Below are positions 41,231 to 53,509 of a stretch of DNA of 64,000 nucleotides, one piece after another. The stretch lies in assembly GCA_949825045.1 (NCBI GenBank), contig OX463818.1, positions 32,132,906-32,196,905 of the forward strand, given 5' to 3'. Every line of letters begins with the position of its first letter. The stretch's first letter is position 1. Made by a program: the position numbers and the translations under genes. The DNA comes from Argyresthia goedartella. Its lineage: Eukaryota; Arthropoda; Insecta; Lepidoptera; Argyresthiidae. The notes beneath the pieces are model-generated. The model saw only the letters and a program-made list of their open reading frames with translations. It ran no database searches and was not told the DNA's origin.

Positions 41231-43741
41231 ATGTCGCACAGAAACACAAAAATTATGATGACGTTAGCTCGAAAGAATATCATGCTGAGAAAAAAAAATA
41301 AACGTTCAAAGAAGTTTAAAAGAGATATCAAAATTGTTCATCCTGAGTTCTTCCCTAGCAGCGACGATTCAGATGATAATTTGCCACTTCTCTCTGGATA
41401 TGAGACCGTATCACCATTGGTCCAAAATAATGGAATTATGTTACGGGCAATCTGTAGCAATATTAGTGAAAGCGTCTGAAACAAATGAAGATCAGAACTT
41501 GGAAGATAACGAAACTTTGTTACCGGAACAACCTGTAGCCGTATTAGTGGAAGCGTCTGAAACAAATGTAGATGATCAGAACTTGGAAGATATCGAAGTT
41601 TTGTTACCGGGACAACCTGTAGCAGTATTAGTGGAAGCGTCTGAAACAAAATTAGATGATAAGAACTTGGAAAACTTGGATAATATTTCTATGAAATGGT
41701 AGGTAATGTTAACCTCTGTATCAACAGGAAAAATTAATGTAAATAAACTATTCAATGATTTCTCTACAATTCCATCGATAAATATTTTTCTGAATAATCA
41801 AGACAGGGACTGTTATGCTGGTTTGGGATTAGATTTTACAGTGAACATTACAAACAAAGAAATAGCATACACCACTAATAAAGAAATAATTAACACCAAT
41901 GAAGAATTGAATGAAGAGATTTTTGAAATAATACATGAAGGAGTGATTCACAATATAAATGAAGAAATAATCAACACTACAAACGAAGAAAATATAAATG
42001 TAAGTAGAAATGATTCAAACGAACCCGAAACAAAGACGCGTGGAGAAATTGAAATTCCATTGCCATATATGTTTCTAAATAATCAAGACAGGGACTGTGA
42101 TGCTGATATCATGAACATAATACTTGAAGGAGTGATTTATAATAGAAATGAAGAAATAATCAACTCTACAAACGAAGAAAATATAAATGTAGGAAGAAAT
42201 GATACTAACGAACCAGAAACAGAGATGCGTGCAGAACTTGAAACAAAAATTGATGGAAATATGGATATTCAAGAACAGTATACGAAGGCAAGAACAATAA
42301 GAAAAAGAAAAAAAAACATACATCACTTACAGAACGAAAAGAAGCGAAAAAAATAGAAAAAAAGGGAGAAACATGCAGTAAAATCGCCTTGTACGGTCAC
42401 TTGTAAAAAGGTGTGTACTCTGAATTTTTCTGAGGAACGACGCAAGAACTTAATGATTGTTATTGGAATTTAAATGACAAAGACAGAAAAAGCTTCATGC
42501 TTCGTCACACTTCAACCCAACCTATAAAACAAAGAACTGTCCAAGAACCTAATAAAGATGACTACCGGAGACAGCAATCCCACGCCTATTTTCTAAAAGA
42601 TGACGATGGTACATCTCACAACGTATGCAAAACATTCTTCCTTACTTTAGGATATAAAGCGTCTAATGACAAGCCTTTACAGACTGCTTTGGTCAATGCG
42701 AAGAATTCAGTAGAACCGCCAGGAGACAAAAGATGCCAACATCCTCTTCACAATAAAATTGATGATATACCAATAAATCAACACATACAAAGTTTCAACC
42801 CAAGTGTATCTGATTATAGACGCGAGCATATTCCAAATCGCTTATATTTGCCCAGTGATTAGTCTGCACGATATTTTTTTGAAAAAAATCCTGATCATCA
42901 TGTGTCCTACGATAAATACCGACATGTTCTCCATGAGTTCAAAATATCATTTGTAAAATTAGGACATGAAGAATCTGAGGAATGCGAAGTATTTAATTAG
43001 CATGATGATGCACATAATAAGAATAATGTTATGGAAAACTGTGTAAGCTGTACCAAATGGGTAACATATGAAACGTGCAACCAAATCTAGAGAACAATAT
43101 CATTCGGACTCTAACTTAATATGTGATGCTGATACTGTTGTATACTCAGCAGACTTGCAAAAAGTTATCATGCTGCCATGTTCAAAACGGCTATCTTCAC
43201 CTAAAGGATTGTCGTTTACAATGAAAGGTTTGTACTAGTAAAATCTAGTAAAGGTGTTGTACTGGTAAAATCAGTGGAGACCGCATTGTGTTCCCAGTAC
43301 TTTGGCATGAGTGGCATACCTGGACGCTCTAAAGACGAAATCATAAGTACTTATTACCAGTTCTTAAAGTTTCATAGAGATGTCAAGAATATAATCCTGT
43401 GGGTTGATAACTGCTCCGCTCAAAACAAGAACTGGACGTTTTTCTCGGCTATTATTTATATTGTCAACTCCAACGAAATCAGTGCAGATAAAATTACAAT
43501 AAAATATTTCGAAGCAGGTCATACTCTCATGTCGGCTGACTCCTTCCACCACAGGGTTGAATTAGCAATGAAGAGAATGAAAAATAGGATTTACGACTTC
43601 GATGACTTTGGCAAAGCCATCAGTACGACAGGAAAGAATGTAACACCAAAGAAAATGACAGTAGAAGATTTTTATGAGTGGCAGGACTACACAACACACT
43701 ATAAATTGTCAAGAATAACACCACGTCCATACATAAAGTGA
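41231..43741 (+). pseudogene. Second decayed DDE-like gene of an unnamed transposase-like family
   Basis: Pieces on the plus strand: 41231-41479 (basic start MSHRNTKIMMTLARKNIMLR, then acidic), a repeat region 41450-42280, a K/R patch near 42300-42350, 42497-42862 (LRHTSTQPIKQRTVQEPN; VCKTFFLTLGYK), a cysteine segment near 43035 (CVSCTKW), and 43274-43741 with ILWVDNCSAQNKNWTFFSAI and YFEAGHTLMSADSFHHRVE, ending in DFYEWQDYTTH. By my count 34 residues separate the D of VDN from the E of FEAGH. Numerous stops and frameshifts. Similar unnamed proteins are common in insect genomes. I infer an RNase H-fold transposase. TIRs were not found, and the upstream side is cut by the LINE at 41165. Confidence 0.5.
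41450..42280 (+). repeat. Internal coding repeats of the second DDE-like gene
   Basis: Three tandem units of about 84-90 bp at 41450-41690 encode variants of VAVLVEASETNVDDQNLEDI. A second repeat with a period near 282 bp follows: FLNNQDRDC at about 41788 and 42070, each followed by an EGVIHNINEEIINTTNEENI-type segment. Confidence 0.8.
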
Positions 43742-44610
43742 CATGATGCAGGTGGTTCTCAATAAGGGCAGCCATGATCTCACCTACAAAACTGGATTTG
43801 AAAATGACCCCATGACTGTTAGTATTATAAGCAACAAGATATTAAAAACTAAGGTGCTACCACCATCAAAAAATAAAACGAAACCAACGGGCATTTAATG
43901 TGAAAAAAGGAGAACATTTTAAAATCGGTCCAAAACCTTATACCCGGTTATAGACTCTCATTTTGGCAAGAACTGCCAAATTTGAAGTGAGAATATTTTA
44001 TAGCAACGGATAGAAATAAAAAAAATCCTTGTTATGATATAATTGTGTACACAATAAAGTTTCCAAAACATAAAATTAAATGTGTTTTTTTTTGTATATT
44101 TATATTGACTTTAAAAAAAAGTAATTCATCTTTCTTTTGTATGGAAACATGTAAGTGTATATTAGAACAAATAGCAGTAACAAATTTTTTTCAACTAACC
44201 ATTGTAAGCAGAAGGCTCTTAATTATTAGCCAAAATAAAGAACATTTTAGAATTTTAACATTCCAACAATAAATATGGATAAAACTATGCATATAAAACT
44301 AAAAATAATTTAAAATATTGGTCATTTAATGGACCTGAAATTATTTTTTACAAAATGTCGATTTTCTCGAAACTCACTTCACTTGAGCTGCCGCTTTTTG
44401 GCTTATGGGGCAGTACAGTAAGTTACAAAACGAAAAGCAAACTTTTTAACCAGTTGATGGCCAAGTCTAGTATAATTGTTACCTTTAGCTGAACACAGTG
44501 TCTGTTAATACCCTGGTTAATATCTATACTTAATTTTAACTTTAGTTAAGATTATGATTATGTAAATTACATGTACCTAAATACATATACCTAGACAAAG
44601 AAGTGCGACT
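43742..44610. other. AT-rich non-coding sequence
   Basis: No supported gene. The first 250 bp may be the decayed end of the DDE-like gene. The rest is AT-rich with short frames only. Confidence 0.5.
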
Positions 44611-44619
44611 CCCTACCCA

Positions 44620-45220
44620 CAGACAAACCAAATGTACTTGGTTTTGTGGGATGTAATGTGTAATGAATATTCCCGAGGCTGACGACGACGTGCAGTCGGC
44701 GGGGTCAACCCCTGCCCCGGCCCCGCGCCGTGGACGACGGCTCCGGTGTCACAGACCTCTGTCGGCACACCGCGTGCTCTGAAGTCACCTAGCATCCCAG
44801 CCATCACCGTCAAGTCTCCGCAGCCTCAGCCTCGACCTCGACATCACGCGCGTCAGTGTCTGGCCCATGAAAGCACAGCGAGCTCCAGTCCTGACCTCAT
44901 ATTACATAGATGGAAGAAACGCTGTCGCTCCACCGCACGAAGAGTGGTAGTTGTGGGTCCTGCTGTACAGCGCAACGACTGGGGTTTTCGTGTCTTTCTG
45001 GCGACTTCGGTCTATTCCTTTTCAACATCCTCAGCGTTAGTCTTTTTGAAAGATACTGGTGCCGGTGGGGGAGTCTTTACTTCCGTTGGTGTCGGTGTCA
45101 GCTGTTTGACTGCGCCTGCTGCACATACTTGATTGGTACCGCGACCAACAACCGATCGCCTCGCGTTGTTACCCGGTGCGGGTGGGCGTGCAAGCGAGAC
45201 AGGCGCATATACCAGGTGAA
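44620..45220 (-). pseudogene. LINE ORF1 fragment
   Basis: Minus strand: a P/T-rich linker (VKQLTPTPTEVKTPPPAPVS), then RKPQSLRCTAGP and RAVERQRFFHLCN, parallel to the RKPRYLRCTGGANTC and AVEKLKFFHLWE segments of the LINE ORF1 at 30440-30760. An in-frame stop lies between the two parts. GC-rich against AT-rich surroundings. Confidence 0.55.
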
Positions 45221-45229
45221 TATACCAGA

Positions 45230-45823
45230 CAGTATGATATATCTTCCATGATATCTGTATATTCCATGATAGCATCAACAAATCAACCGTACATCAACAC
45301 CACTCGACAGAATAACGTATCTTCACCAGCATATTTCATGATATCTGAAGCATCAAAACATCAACCGTACATCATCAGCGGCCCCAGCATAATATATCTT
45401 CACCAGCAAATTCCATGATATGTGAAGCTTCAACCCCTCAATCGAACATTATCAACACTCCAAAGGAAATTGTTTCTCTCCAAACTCCAAAGGAAATTGT
45501 TTCTCCACGAGCATATTCCATAATATCTGAAGAATCAAGCCATAAACCGAACATCATCCATACTCCACAGAATAATGCATCTTCACATATTACAAGAAAT
45601 CTGAAGGATCAACCCATCAACCGAACATCACCAGCACTCCACATAATTATGTATATTCACCGGTATATTCATTGAGTTCTGAAGCATTAACCCATCAACC
45701 GTACATCATCAGCATCAGCGAAGAAAATACTGCACAAAATATAGCTACACATCAAGAAATTAATCAAGACATTACTCCAGAAGACCTATCTTATAACAAC
45801 AATTTTCAACAGGGTTACTTTTA
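45230..45823 (+). pseudogene. Relic of a repeat-protein ORF, about 27-residue units
   Basis: At least five units of about 80 bp encode variants of SPAYFMISEASKHQPYI. Frames shift between 45418 and 45675, and the last unit runs to a stop after DLSYNNNFQQGYF (about 45822). Repeats include a short internal duplication (NTPKEIVSLQTPKEIVS). I do not recognise the protein. It may be the end of a host or mobile gene, with the repeats expanded by unequal exchange. Confidence 0.45.
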
Positions 45824-45999
45824 ATTATACTCTGCCCGGCGAACGACTTAACTTTTGACAGCTCAACTCCCATATTTTGACAAGTGCAATGAAAAATATT
45901 GCTTATTAAGTACGCAATAAGAAAACATCAAAAGTTAAACAAAGAATTGGACAATGTATATAACCGACCGTATAACCCGAGTTACTATCACGAATCGAG

Positions 46000-46400
46000 A
46001 CTGATTTATTTGAACTAAGCAAAGCTGTGATTTTTGTACCAATTATCATAGAATAGAAGTTATTTTCTTAACAATAGAAGTTTGTACTTAAAATATTTCT
46101 TAATTAGATAATTATAACCTATAGACCGCACGCGAGTTGATTGCAATCATGTCAAACACAATCAGACCGTACGGCACAATAACAAGACCCAAGAATTTGT
46201 GAATGCATAGGTACCTACTTTCAATATAATTTTAACTCACCTGACTTGAGTTTCTATGATGAATCTTATGAGACTTACTGGAGTAAGCAAAGCTGTGATT
46301 TGGTAACTTATTATCAAAGAATAGAAGTAGTTTTCTAATTAATAGAAGTTTGTATACTCAAAATAGTTCTTAATTAGAAAAGAAGTTATTTTCTTAACTT
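46000..46400. repeat. Direct repeat, two copies of about 110-130 bp
   Basis: AGCAAAGCTGTGATTTTTGT... (about 46018-46110) recurs as AGCAAAGCTGTGATTTGGTA... (about 46286-46395), followed in both by AATAGAAGTTTGTA and TTCTTAATTAGA. No coding. Confidence 0.7.
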
Positions 46401-46410
46401 ATTTTTCTAC

Positions 46411-46674
46411 AGGGTGTATCTGAATAGTGTAGTCATATTTTAGCAGGTTATTAGTGACATAATTCTGAGCAACTTTTACTATGAAACCGATTTGATAAGT
46501 ACAACTTAATTTTTAACGCCTCCATAAATTTTTGACCGAGCGGCCTATCGATTATTAGTACGGAGATATAGTAAATGAATTTGCTCTGATCGAGTGGGTT
46601 TCATGGTGAAAAGCTGTTCATCATGATGCTCCTAACAACTCCTAAAAATTATCAATTTTGTTTCATCCTGTATT
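46411..46674. mobile_element. Possible MITE
   Basis: Begins TACAGGGTGTATCT and ends with the complement of TACAGGATGAAAC; about 260 bp, non-coding, TA at both ends. Short imperfect inverted ends only, so tentative. Confidence 0.35.
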
Positions 46675-46840
46675 AATAGAATTGATTGATCCATCCATCT
46701 GAATGTGATAATTTTAGTACTTGACGACTTTCCAACAGAAAAATAAATGAATGAGCAATAAAACACGACTCCCATAATATTTTAGTTTTATTTTAGGTGA
46801 AAGATGATATTACTGCTAAAGAAGGTACACACATTTTTCT

Positions 46841-46897
46841 AGTCACCTTTGATCGCGCCGCTCCAAGGCATCCGACGTGACGCGATCAAAGGTGACT
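46841..46897. repeat. Hairpin, 17-bp arms, 23-bp loop
   Basis: AGTCACCTTTGATCGCG (46841-46857) and its exact complement (46881-46897). Confidence 0.95.
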
Positions 46898-47141
46898 TTA
46901 TCTTAACGTAAATACCTTATTACCTAGGTAACTAGCTACGAGGGGTCTGTGTACATTCGTGACAAAGTAAATTCGTCACATTTGGTACACTCCATATTAG
47001 TTAAACTCTTCGATAGCTTGATGACTGTATTTATTTAATTAAACGAGATGCGCGAAAAGATCACGTACAGTGGTTAAAGAGTGAGTGCTCGTCTGTAATG
47101 GCGTCCGGCGCGGCGGCCCGACGCCCCGCGCCTCGCACCCC

Positions 47142-48973
47142 TCAGAGTGGAGGGAAGCCGGAACATGCTCCGGGGGGTTGAAGTCTTGAAGGCTTCAACA
47201 AGTAGAAGGAGCAGGAAGAGGGCATATTTTGGTGTATGATCTCTGAATGACGCCCTTCCTGGTCTGAATGTCTGCAGCTCTGTTGACGTTGTCTGGTCCT
47301 GGATATAGTTTCAGAATTCTGCCCATCAGCCATAGCAGTAGCGGCTGAGACTTGTCCTTGACTAGCACCATTGTACCCAGCTTCAGGTCGCCGCTCGAAG
47401 ACTGCCACTTGACTTTTTGTTGAAGAGTAGTTATGTAGTCGTGAGAGAAACGCTGCCAAAAGTGTTGTTTCAACTTTTCTATTCTCTCGTAGCGCTGCAG
47501 GCGATTGATGTTTGCTTCAGCAAGTGGCGGTTGAGGAACTGTTAAGAGCGTTGGTCCAATAAGGAAGTGGGCAGGTGTGAGGCATGGGAGGTCTGTAGGG
47601 TCTGATGATAGAGGTATCATAGGACTGGAGTTGAGTATTGCTTCTATCTGAATTAATAATGTTGACATCTCTTCATATGTAAGATGAGTTAATGAAAGAA
47701 TGCGACGAAGATGATGCCTGACTGATTTTACAGCTGAATCCCATAAGCCGCCAAAGTGTGGGGAATATGGAGGGATAAATTTAAAGTTGATACCTTGATT
47801 TGTAATTTCTGATTGAATGTCACCTGAATACTTTGTGAAGAAATCGATAAGATCATTATTGGCTCCAACGAAGGTCGTTCCATTATCTGAGGAGATAGTC
47901 TGTGGTTTACCACGCCGACTCATAAAGTGGTAAAGAGCGGCCAGAAACGCTTCCCTGGTAAAATCCGTGACGAGTTCCAGGTGTTATGCTTTGACTGCAA
48001 AACATACAAAAATGCAAATATACGATTTTGTAAGCCTACTGCCTCTACCTTTTCTGTCAACAATCTGCACGGGCCCAGTGGCCCCAATGGCCAGTACGTC
48101 AACCTGACGTGTGATAGTAGCATGGTAGGCCCAGCATGAAATAAGTCCTTATGATATTTACTGAATAATATCTGTGTAATGTGATGTTTGGCACATAAAA
48201 AAATGGGATGTTTGTTATCAAATTAATAGTGTGAGTTACTAAGACGTCCACCAACACATATTAATCCTTCCGTGTCGATGAATGGTGATAATGAATTTAA
48301 CCTATTATTTTCAGGCAAGGTCTGTCCTGAATAAGCAAATCTAATTCTTCTGAAAACATGTGCTGTTGTGTTGTGCGTAAAACAACCATCTCTGCAGCTT
48401 TAAGCTCTGTAGGAAACAGAATACCTTAAGTTTTAATAGAAGGGTTTCTGCATTTTTTTATGAATCTGTGTATGTAAGCTACTGATCTGATTAGTTTTGT
48501 ATAGTTTGATTTTTTCTGTATTAATTCTGATATTATGTTTTTGTCTGCTTCGTCTGTTTGTGTAAAATGTAATGTTATTTCTGAAAGTGATGTGTTTGTG
48601 TGCGCAACTGGTGTTTTTGGAAATTCAATGTTTGTCAGATGAAGAAAGATTGGGCCTGACCACCACAGCGCTGACTCTGTTAAATTATCAGCTTTTGCTC
48701 CACGAGAAACCAGGTCCGCAGGATTTAATTTTGATGGTACGTAACTCCACTTATTTGCTGAAGTAAAATTTTTAATTTCGCCTATCCTGTTGCGTACAAA
48801 ATTCTTTAGGCGACTTGGTGAAGTATTTAGCCAACCTAGGACTATCATTAAGTCTGTCCAATAATAAAAATTATTATCAAATGACTATGTTAAAGATTGC
48901 GTAACTTTTGTGCAAAGCCTTGTCCCCAGTAAAGCACCGCATAATTCGAGTCTGGGAATAGTTACGGGTTTTA
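47142..48973 (-). pseudogene. BEL/Pao pol: RNase H end, integrase and C-terminal domain
   Basis: Minus strand, from 48973: conserved RNase H text (TIPRLELCGALLGTRLCT), then 48848-48426 (ANKWSYVPSKLNPADLVSRG, a BEL hallmark), a decayed zinc-binding integrase part near 48430-48100 (HAGPTMLLSHVRLTYWPLGP), and the integrase core 47923-47195 (QTISSDNGTTFVGANNDL, FIPPYSPHFGGLWDSAVKSV, then TPAHFLIG and the DUF5641-like end GTMVLVKDKSQPLLLWLMGR). Stops and frameshifts lie between the parts, so it is a relic although long stretches stay open. Confidence 0.88.
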
Positions 48974-50524
48974 CAACAAGAATAGTAATTCATAATTAAA
49001 TTATCCGCCTTAAATTTACCTCATATTTTTTACCAAATTCAAAGAAAATCCCAAAAGATGGCCGAAGGACAAGTGGTGCGTAAACATGTCGTTACAAAGA
49101 AGGAGGCTAATGCCGTTTTCGTAGATACCAAGGTCCCATTGCGATATCCATCTACTTGGTTTCAGGAGCATGAAGGGGAGAAGCCTTCCGTGCACATAAA
49201 AAAGTGCGATCTGACGACCAAAGAGATAGAGCTGATTATTGTATCAACAATGGTGAATAGAAAGTTAAACAGAGAACTAGCCAAATTTTATCTATCTCGG
49301 ATGGCACGAACCATCGAAGCCGATCTCGTGGGACCATGGACCTCACACGGCCGAACCATCCATGGGGGAGGAGGGAAAGTTCGGATCTCCGACTTAATCT
49401 CAATAGTTGCTACTGACTCAGGCCTAGGGGATTTCACCATTCCAGCTCAAGATCACAATCCGCTGCCGGAATACATACTGTTATGTCTTCTTCTGATCCA
49501 CCGCTATTCGAGGCTGAATGTCCATGTGGATACGGATGTTTTGACAAAGGCTGCAGGCGCACAAATCCGACAGCCTGATTCTCACCTCAAACAGAACCTG
49601 AGTAGGCTGAAGGATGCCACCGGTTGGTTAAGCGATCGAGACTACGAAAGGCTAGTGGCAGCCTACGATATGTTCTTCTTTCGCTTACCGGACCACCCCT
49701 GGGCTCATCTCCGCTTCGGTTCGGTCACAACGAGGTTCCGCGATTGTGCAGGCTTGTTGTCAGTCGCTCACCTCGCGAAAGTGACCGGAAAGAAGGTTGA
49801 AGACATTGACGATTGGATTTTTAATGCCGACATAGCCAAAGAATTCATGTCCCTTTTTGAGGAATCCGACAGGGCTGAGTCGGTAGATCCATACTCATAC
49901 TTCCCCTACCACGCTACTCTGGGCCTGGTAGTAAAATCCCCATACTCGTCTTCAGCTGTACCGAGTATGTTCTTCATGTTCCATGTAGCGTGCGCTTATT
50001 CCAGGTCAGAGCGGTCCATAAATGCCCGGAAAAATACAGATGCAAACGTGGGCACGTTTTTTAAGAACGCCCTTTTCATCGCATATGTATTCCGTTCTGC
50101 AAATCCTCTGGAGAAAATGTTCACAGAGGATGGGAACCGTATCGATGTGGGGCAGATGATACAAGACGCGGATGCAATGACTGATGCGGAGGAGATTGCA
50201 TCATCCGATCCCACGGAAGTATTTGAATTCATGGCACGCCGAGCCTTCCGACCGACACCCAAAATGCAGAAGATGGTCGCTAGTTTTAAGTCCGATATGA
50301 AGAGTAAGGTACGGGAAGGTACAGTCTGCAACAGAGACATCTGACCCCCCAACTTTTAAAACGTAATTCCATTCAAACTGCTGAGAAGCGCCACCTACCA
50401 CGATTCTTGGCACCTAAACTTGTTTCTGGATGTGTGCAGCCGCAGATTTTGTATTTCTATTTCAAATTGAAGGAAACCGGCTACATCAATAATAACCAGG
50501 AAGAAACAAAAACAATTGCTTTAC

Positions 50525-50600
50525 AGAGCGGGGTTCGAACCATGGCCCTTCGATTTATGAAGCAAGCGCTCGTCCCATTGCACTAACCAACGATCTGTAT
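50525..50600 (-). other. tRNA-like segment in the Tc1 left end
   Basis: On the minus strand, TGGTTAGTGCAATGGGACGA resembles an A box and GGTTCGAACCC is a perfect B box, at tRNA-like spacing. The acceptor stem does not pair. A pol III promoter relic or a SINE head is more likely than a tRNA gene. Confidence 0.4.
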
Positions 50601-51160
50601 ATCATGGCGAAAATTAATATCATATGTTCTACTTCTATGACGCAGCGCTCTAACTTCATCGTCAACCGCACGCAATGCATTTACAAATAAATTGAAGGTA
50701 GGATATCAGAATTATAACCACAGAACAAGAATACGTTCAGTTCGTGTCACAATATCACATAAGTTACTGCGGATCTTGTGATTTTGAAAGTTTGGACTAG
50801 TCATCATGTCTCATTTTTTAACTGATTTTGTTAAAGCCAAAATAATAGTGTATTGGGAAGACAACCACAGTATTAAAAGTATATCTAGAGAATTAGGTAT
50901 CGCGGTAAGTAAAAAATAATTATATATTATACTAATTTGTAACAATTTTTTGTTTCGTGTAACATAGGTTTAGTGTTAAAATTACTAATATAAGATGCCT
51001 ATATTCTCTTACAGAGAAACACGGTTCGTCTTTGGATTCGGAGATACCAAGATAGTGGTGACGTAAAGCGTAACCGCCCCGGCCCGCAAGCAATGACCTA
51101 CACAGATGCATCAAACCGACATCGTGAAATCGTTAATCTCCACACAGAAGACCCATTTAA

Positions 51161-53509
51161 CCCATTTACGCCCTCCGTCCCCATATGAGGACGCCTGTTT
51201 AAGTACCTTCAATTGAAAAATATTAATAGCTATTCTTGTTTCTAAGGTGAATACGATAAGATAAATAGTGCATCTTTGGTAATAAAACACATTAATACCT
51301 ATCTGAACAACATTATAGTGGTTTAAATAGTTTTTTATATGGTTAGATTCTGGCGAAGTGGTTCCCAAAAGTAAGTATTCTTTATTTTCTATATTTTACC
51401 ATATATTTGCTTATTGTATGTTATAGATTATTAGAATATACCCCGCTTTATGTTATATGCCCACGTAGGCAAGCAAAACTTTGTTTTCGTACTTGGAATT
51501 GAACAAATTATAGGGGTGTCCCCAATTGGGGCCAGTGGGCATATTAGTGGTAATTTTCTCCATATTTCGTCCGTAGGTAAATAATAAATAAATAATGGCG
51601 CGACGTGCATTTGACCATCGCAACGAATATCGCGGACTCCAGGAGGCAGTTGAGGCTATTCTGTGTGAGGAAGATTCTGATGCGGAGATTGAGTTAGTAA
51701 CACTTCCTCCTAATCCGAATGCTCTCACCGATGAGGAAGAAGGCGATGATGACAATATCCAGGGTAATAACATTCCGCAAGATTTGCCAGGAAGGGTAGA
51801 AGTGCTTGTGGACAGAGAAGAAGAACAATGGAGCGACAGCGATGACGAGCCTTTATCTGCGTCCAAAAGACCTAGTTCTACAATCGAAGAGCCCCGCTGG
51901 CGTAAATGTGTGCTTACCTACCAACCTATTCCATCCGCTGATGATAATGTATCTTCTCGGCTGCAAAATTTGCTTGATAAGGTTCAAAACCAAAACCCTG
52001 TGAATATTTTTGAAATGTTCTTTGATGAGGAGGTCATGACAATGATTTCTCAGTGTTCGCAAATGTATGCCGCACAAAATAATAAGCATGACTTCCATGT
52101 ATCTATTGAAGAATTGAAAATATTCTTTGGGATTCTTCTGCTGACTGGCTATCATTCACTGCCCAGAGAACGTTTATATTGGTCTCTGGATGAAGACTGT
52201 AAGGTATTCATCGTCGCAAAATCTTTGTCAAGGAACAGGTTTCTCGAAATCAAAAAATACCTGCATTTTTGTGACAATGCTGCCGCGGCCGAAACATCAG
52301 ACAAGATGTTCAAAGTACGTTCTCTCGCTGACATTCTCATCAAGAAATTCTTACAGTGGGGCGTATTCCATCAAGATTTGTCGATAGATGAGTCAATGGT
52401 GAAGTATTGTGGGCGTCATCCAGCAAAACAATTTATAAGAGGTAAACCAGTACGATTTGGTTATAAAAATTGGATGGTGACAATTTCTGATGGATACTAT
52501 TATGGTTTTGATAATTACTGTGGCAAATCGTCTGCACCTATTTCTTCAGAACCTCTGGGTACGAGGGTGGTGAAGCAGCTTCTTGAAAAACTGGAAACTA
52601 CTCCTACCGATCACGTCGTATACTTTGACAATTTTTTTACGAGTTACGCTTTGCTACGAGATCTACGCCAATCTGGATATCGGGCGACTGGTACTATTCG
52701 CGAAGGAAGAACTAAGAAGTGTCCATTGGTGCCTGTAAAAGAAATGAAGAAGAAAAACCGAGCAGAATTCGACTACAGATTTGATGCAGTCAATCAAATT
52801 GTGTTTGTTCGATGGCTTGACAATAGTGTGTGTACAATGGGCACAAATTTTGATACTGTTTTACCATTAGGAAAAGTGAAGAGATGGAGTGCCACGGAAA
52901 GGCAGAAAGTCGATGTCAATATCCCCCACGTATTCCAAAGATATAATCAGGGAATGGGAGGGGTGGGACAAGCAGATCAGTCCATCTCACTTTACCGCAC
53001 CGCCATCAGAGGCAAGAAGTAGTGGTGGGTTTTATTCACTTATATGCTGGATCTAGCAGCTGCTAATGCATGGCGTGTCCACCTTCTGACCAATGACACA
53101 AAACTAGATCAGCTTCACTTTCAACGCTATATTGTTCGTCACTATTTGAGACAATCAAACGCGCAAAGTCTACGTCCATCAGCTTCTTTGATGCCAAGTT
53201 TGCAGTACGACGGCAATGGACACTATGCTCGAAAACTTGGACATCAGCTGAGATGTGCCGTATGCCATAAAAAAGCACGTTGTCAGTGTAAGAAATGCTT
53301 AAAAACATTGTGCATCGAAAAAGAGTGTTTCGAATTTTTCCATACCAAATGAGCCCAGTGGCCCCATTTGAGGACGGCATTTTTTTTCCAAGAAGGCAAT
53401 ATAAAAGTTTTTTTTTTTTTAATGTTTTTCTTATAAACAGGTTAGTATCGTCCAATATTAAAGATAATTTGATAATTCTACTTATGAGTTTTATTTGGGC
53501 GCAAATGGG
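51161..53509 (+). mobile_element. piggyBac element
   Basis: Flanked by TTAA (51157-51160 and 53510-53513), the strict piggyBac target. Inverted ends CCCATTTACGCCC and the complement CCCATTTGCGCCC (one mismatch). 2.35 kb with one transposase gene. It sits inside exon 2 of the Tc1 transposase. Confidence 0.93.
51595..53352 (+). pseudogene. piggyBac transposase with one in-frame stop
   Basis: The first frame, 51595-53022 (475 codons), is followed without frame change by the rest (to 53352), for 585 codons in all, a normal piggyBac length. An acidic N-terminus, then the DDE/D core: LSIDESMVKYCGRHPAKQFI, DHVVYFDNFFTSYALLRDLR, then VFVRWLDNSVCTMGTNF. The C-terminal cysteine-rich domain is complete (CAVCHKKARCQCKKCLKTLC). 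The single TAG (53020-53022) replaces one residue of a tryptophan run just after the catalytic core. Otherwise undamaged, so a recent arrival. Confidence 0.9.

Noticed and set aside
50525..50600. A genuine tRNA gene
   Set aside because: A and B boxes are present but the acceptor and D arms do not pair, and the segment lies inside a Tc1 end.
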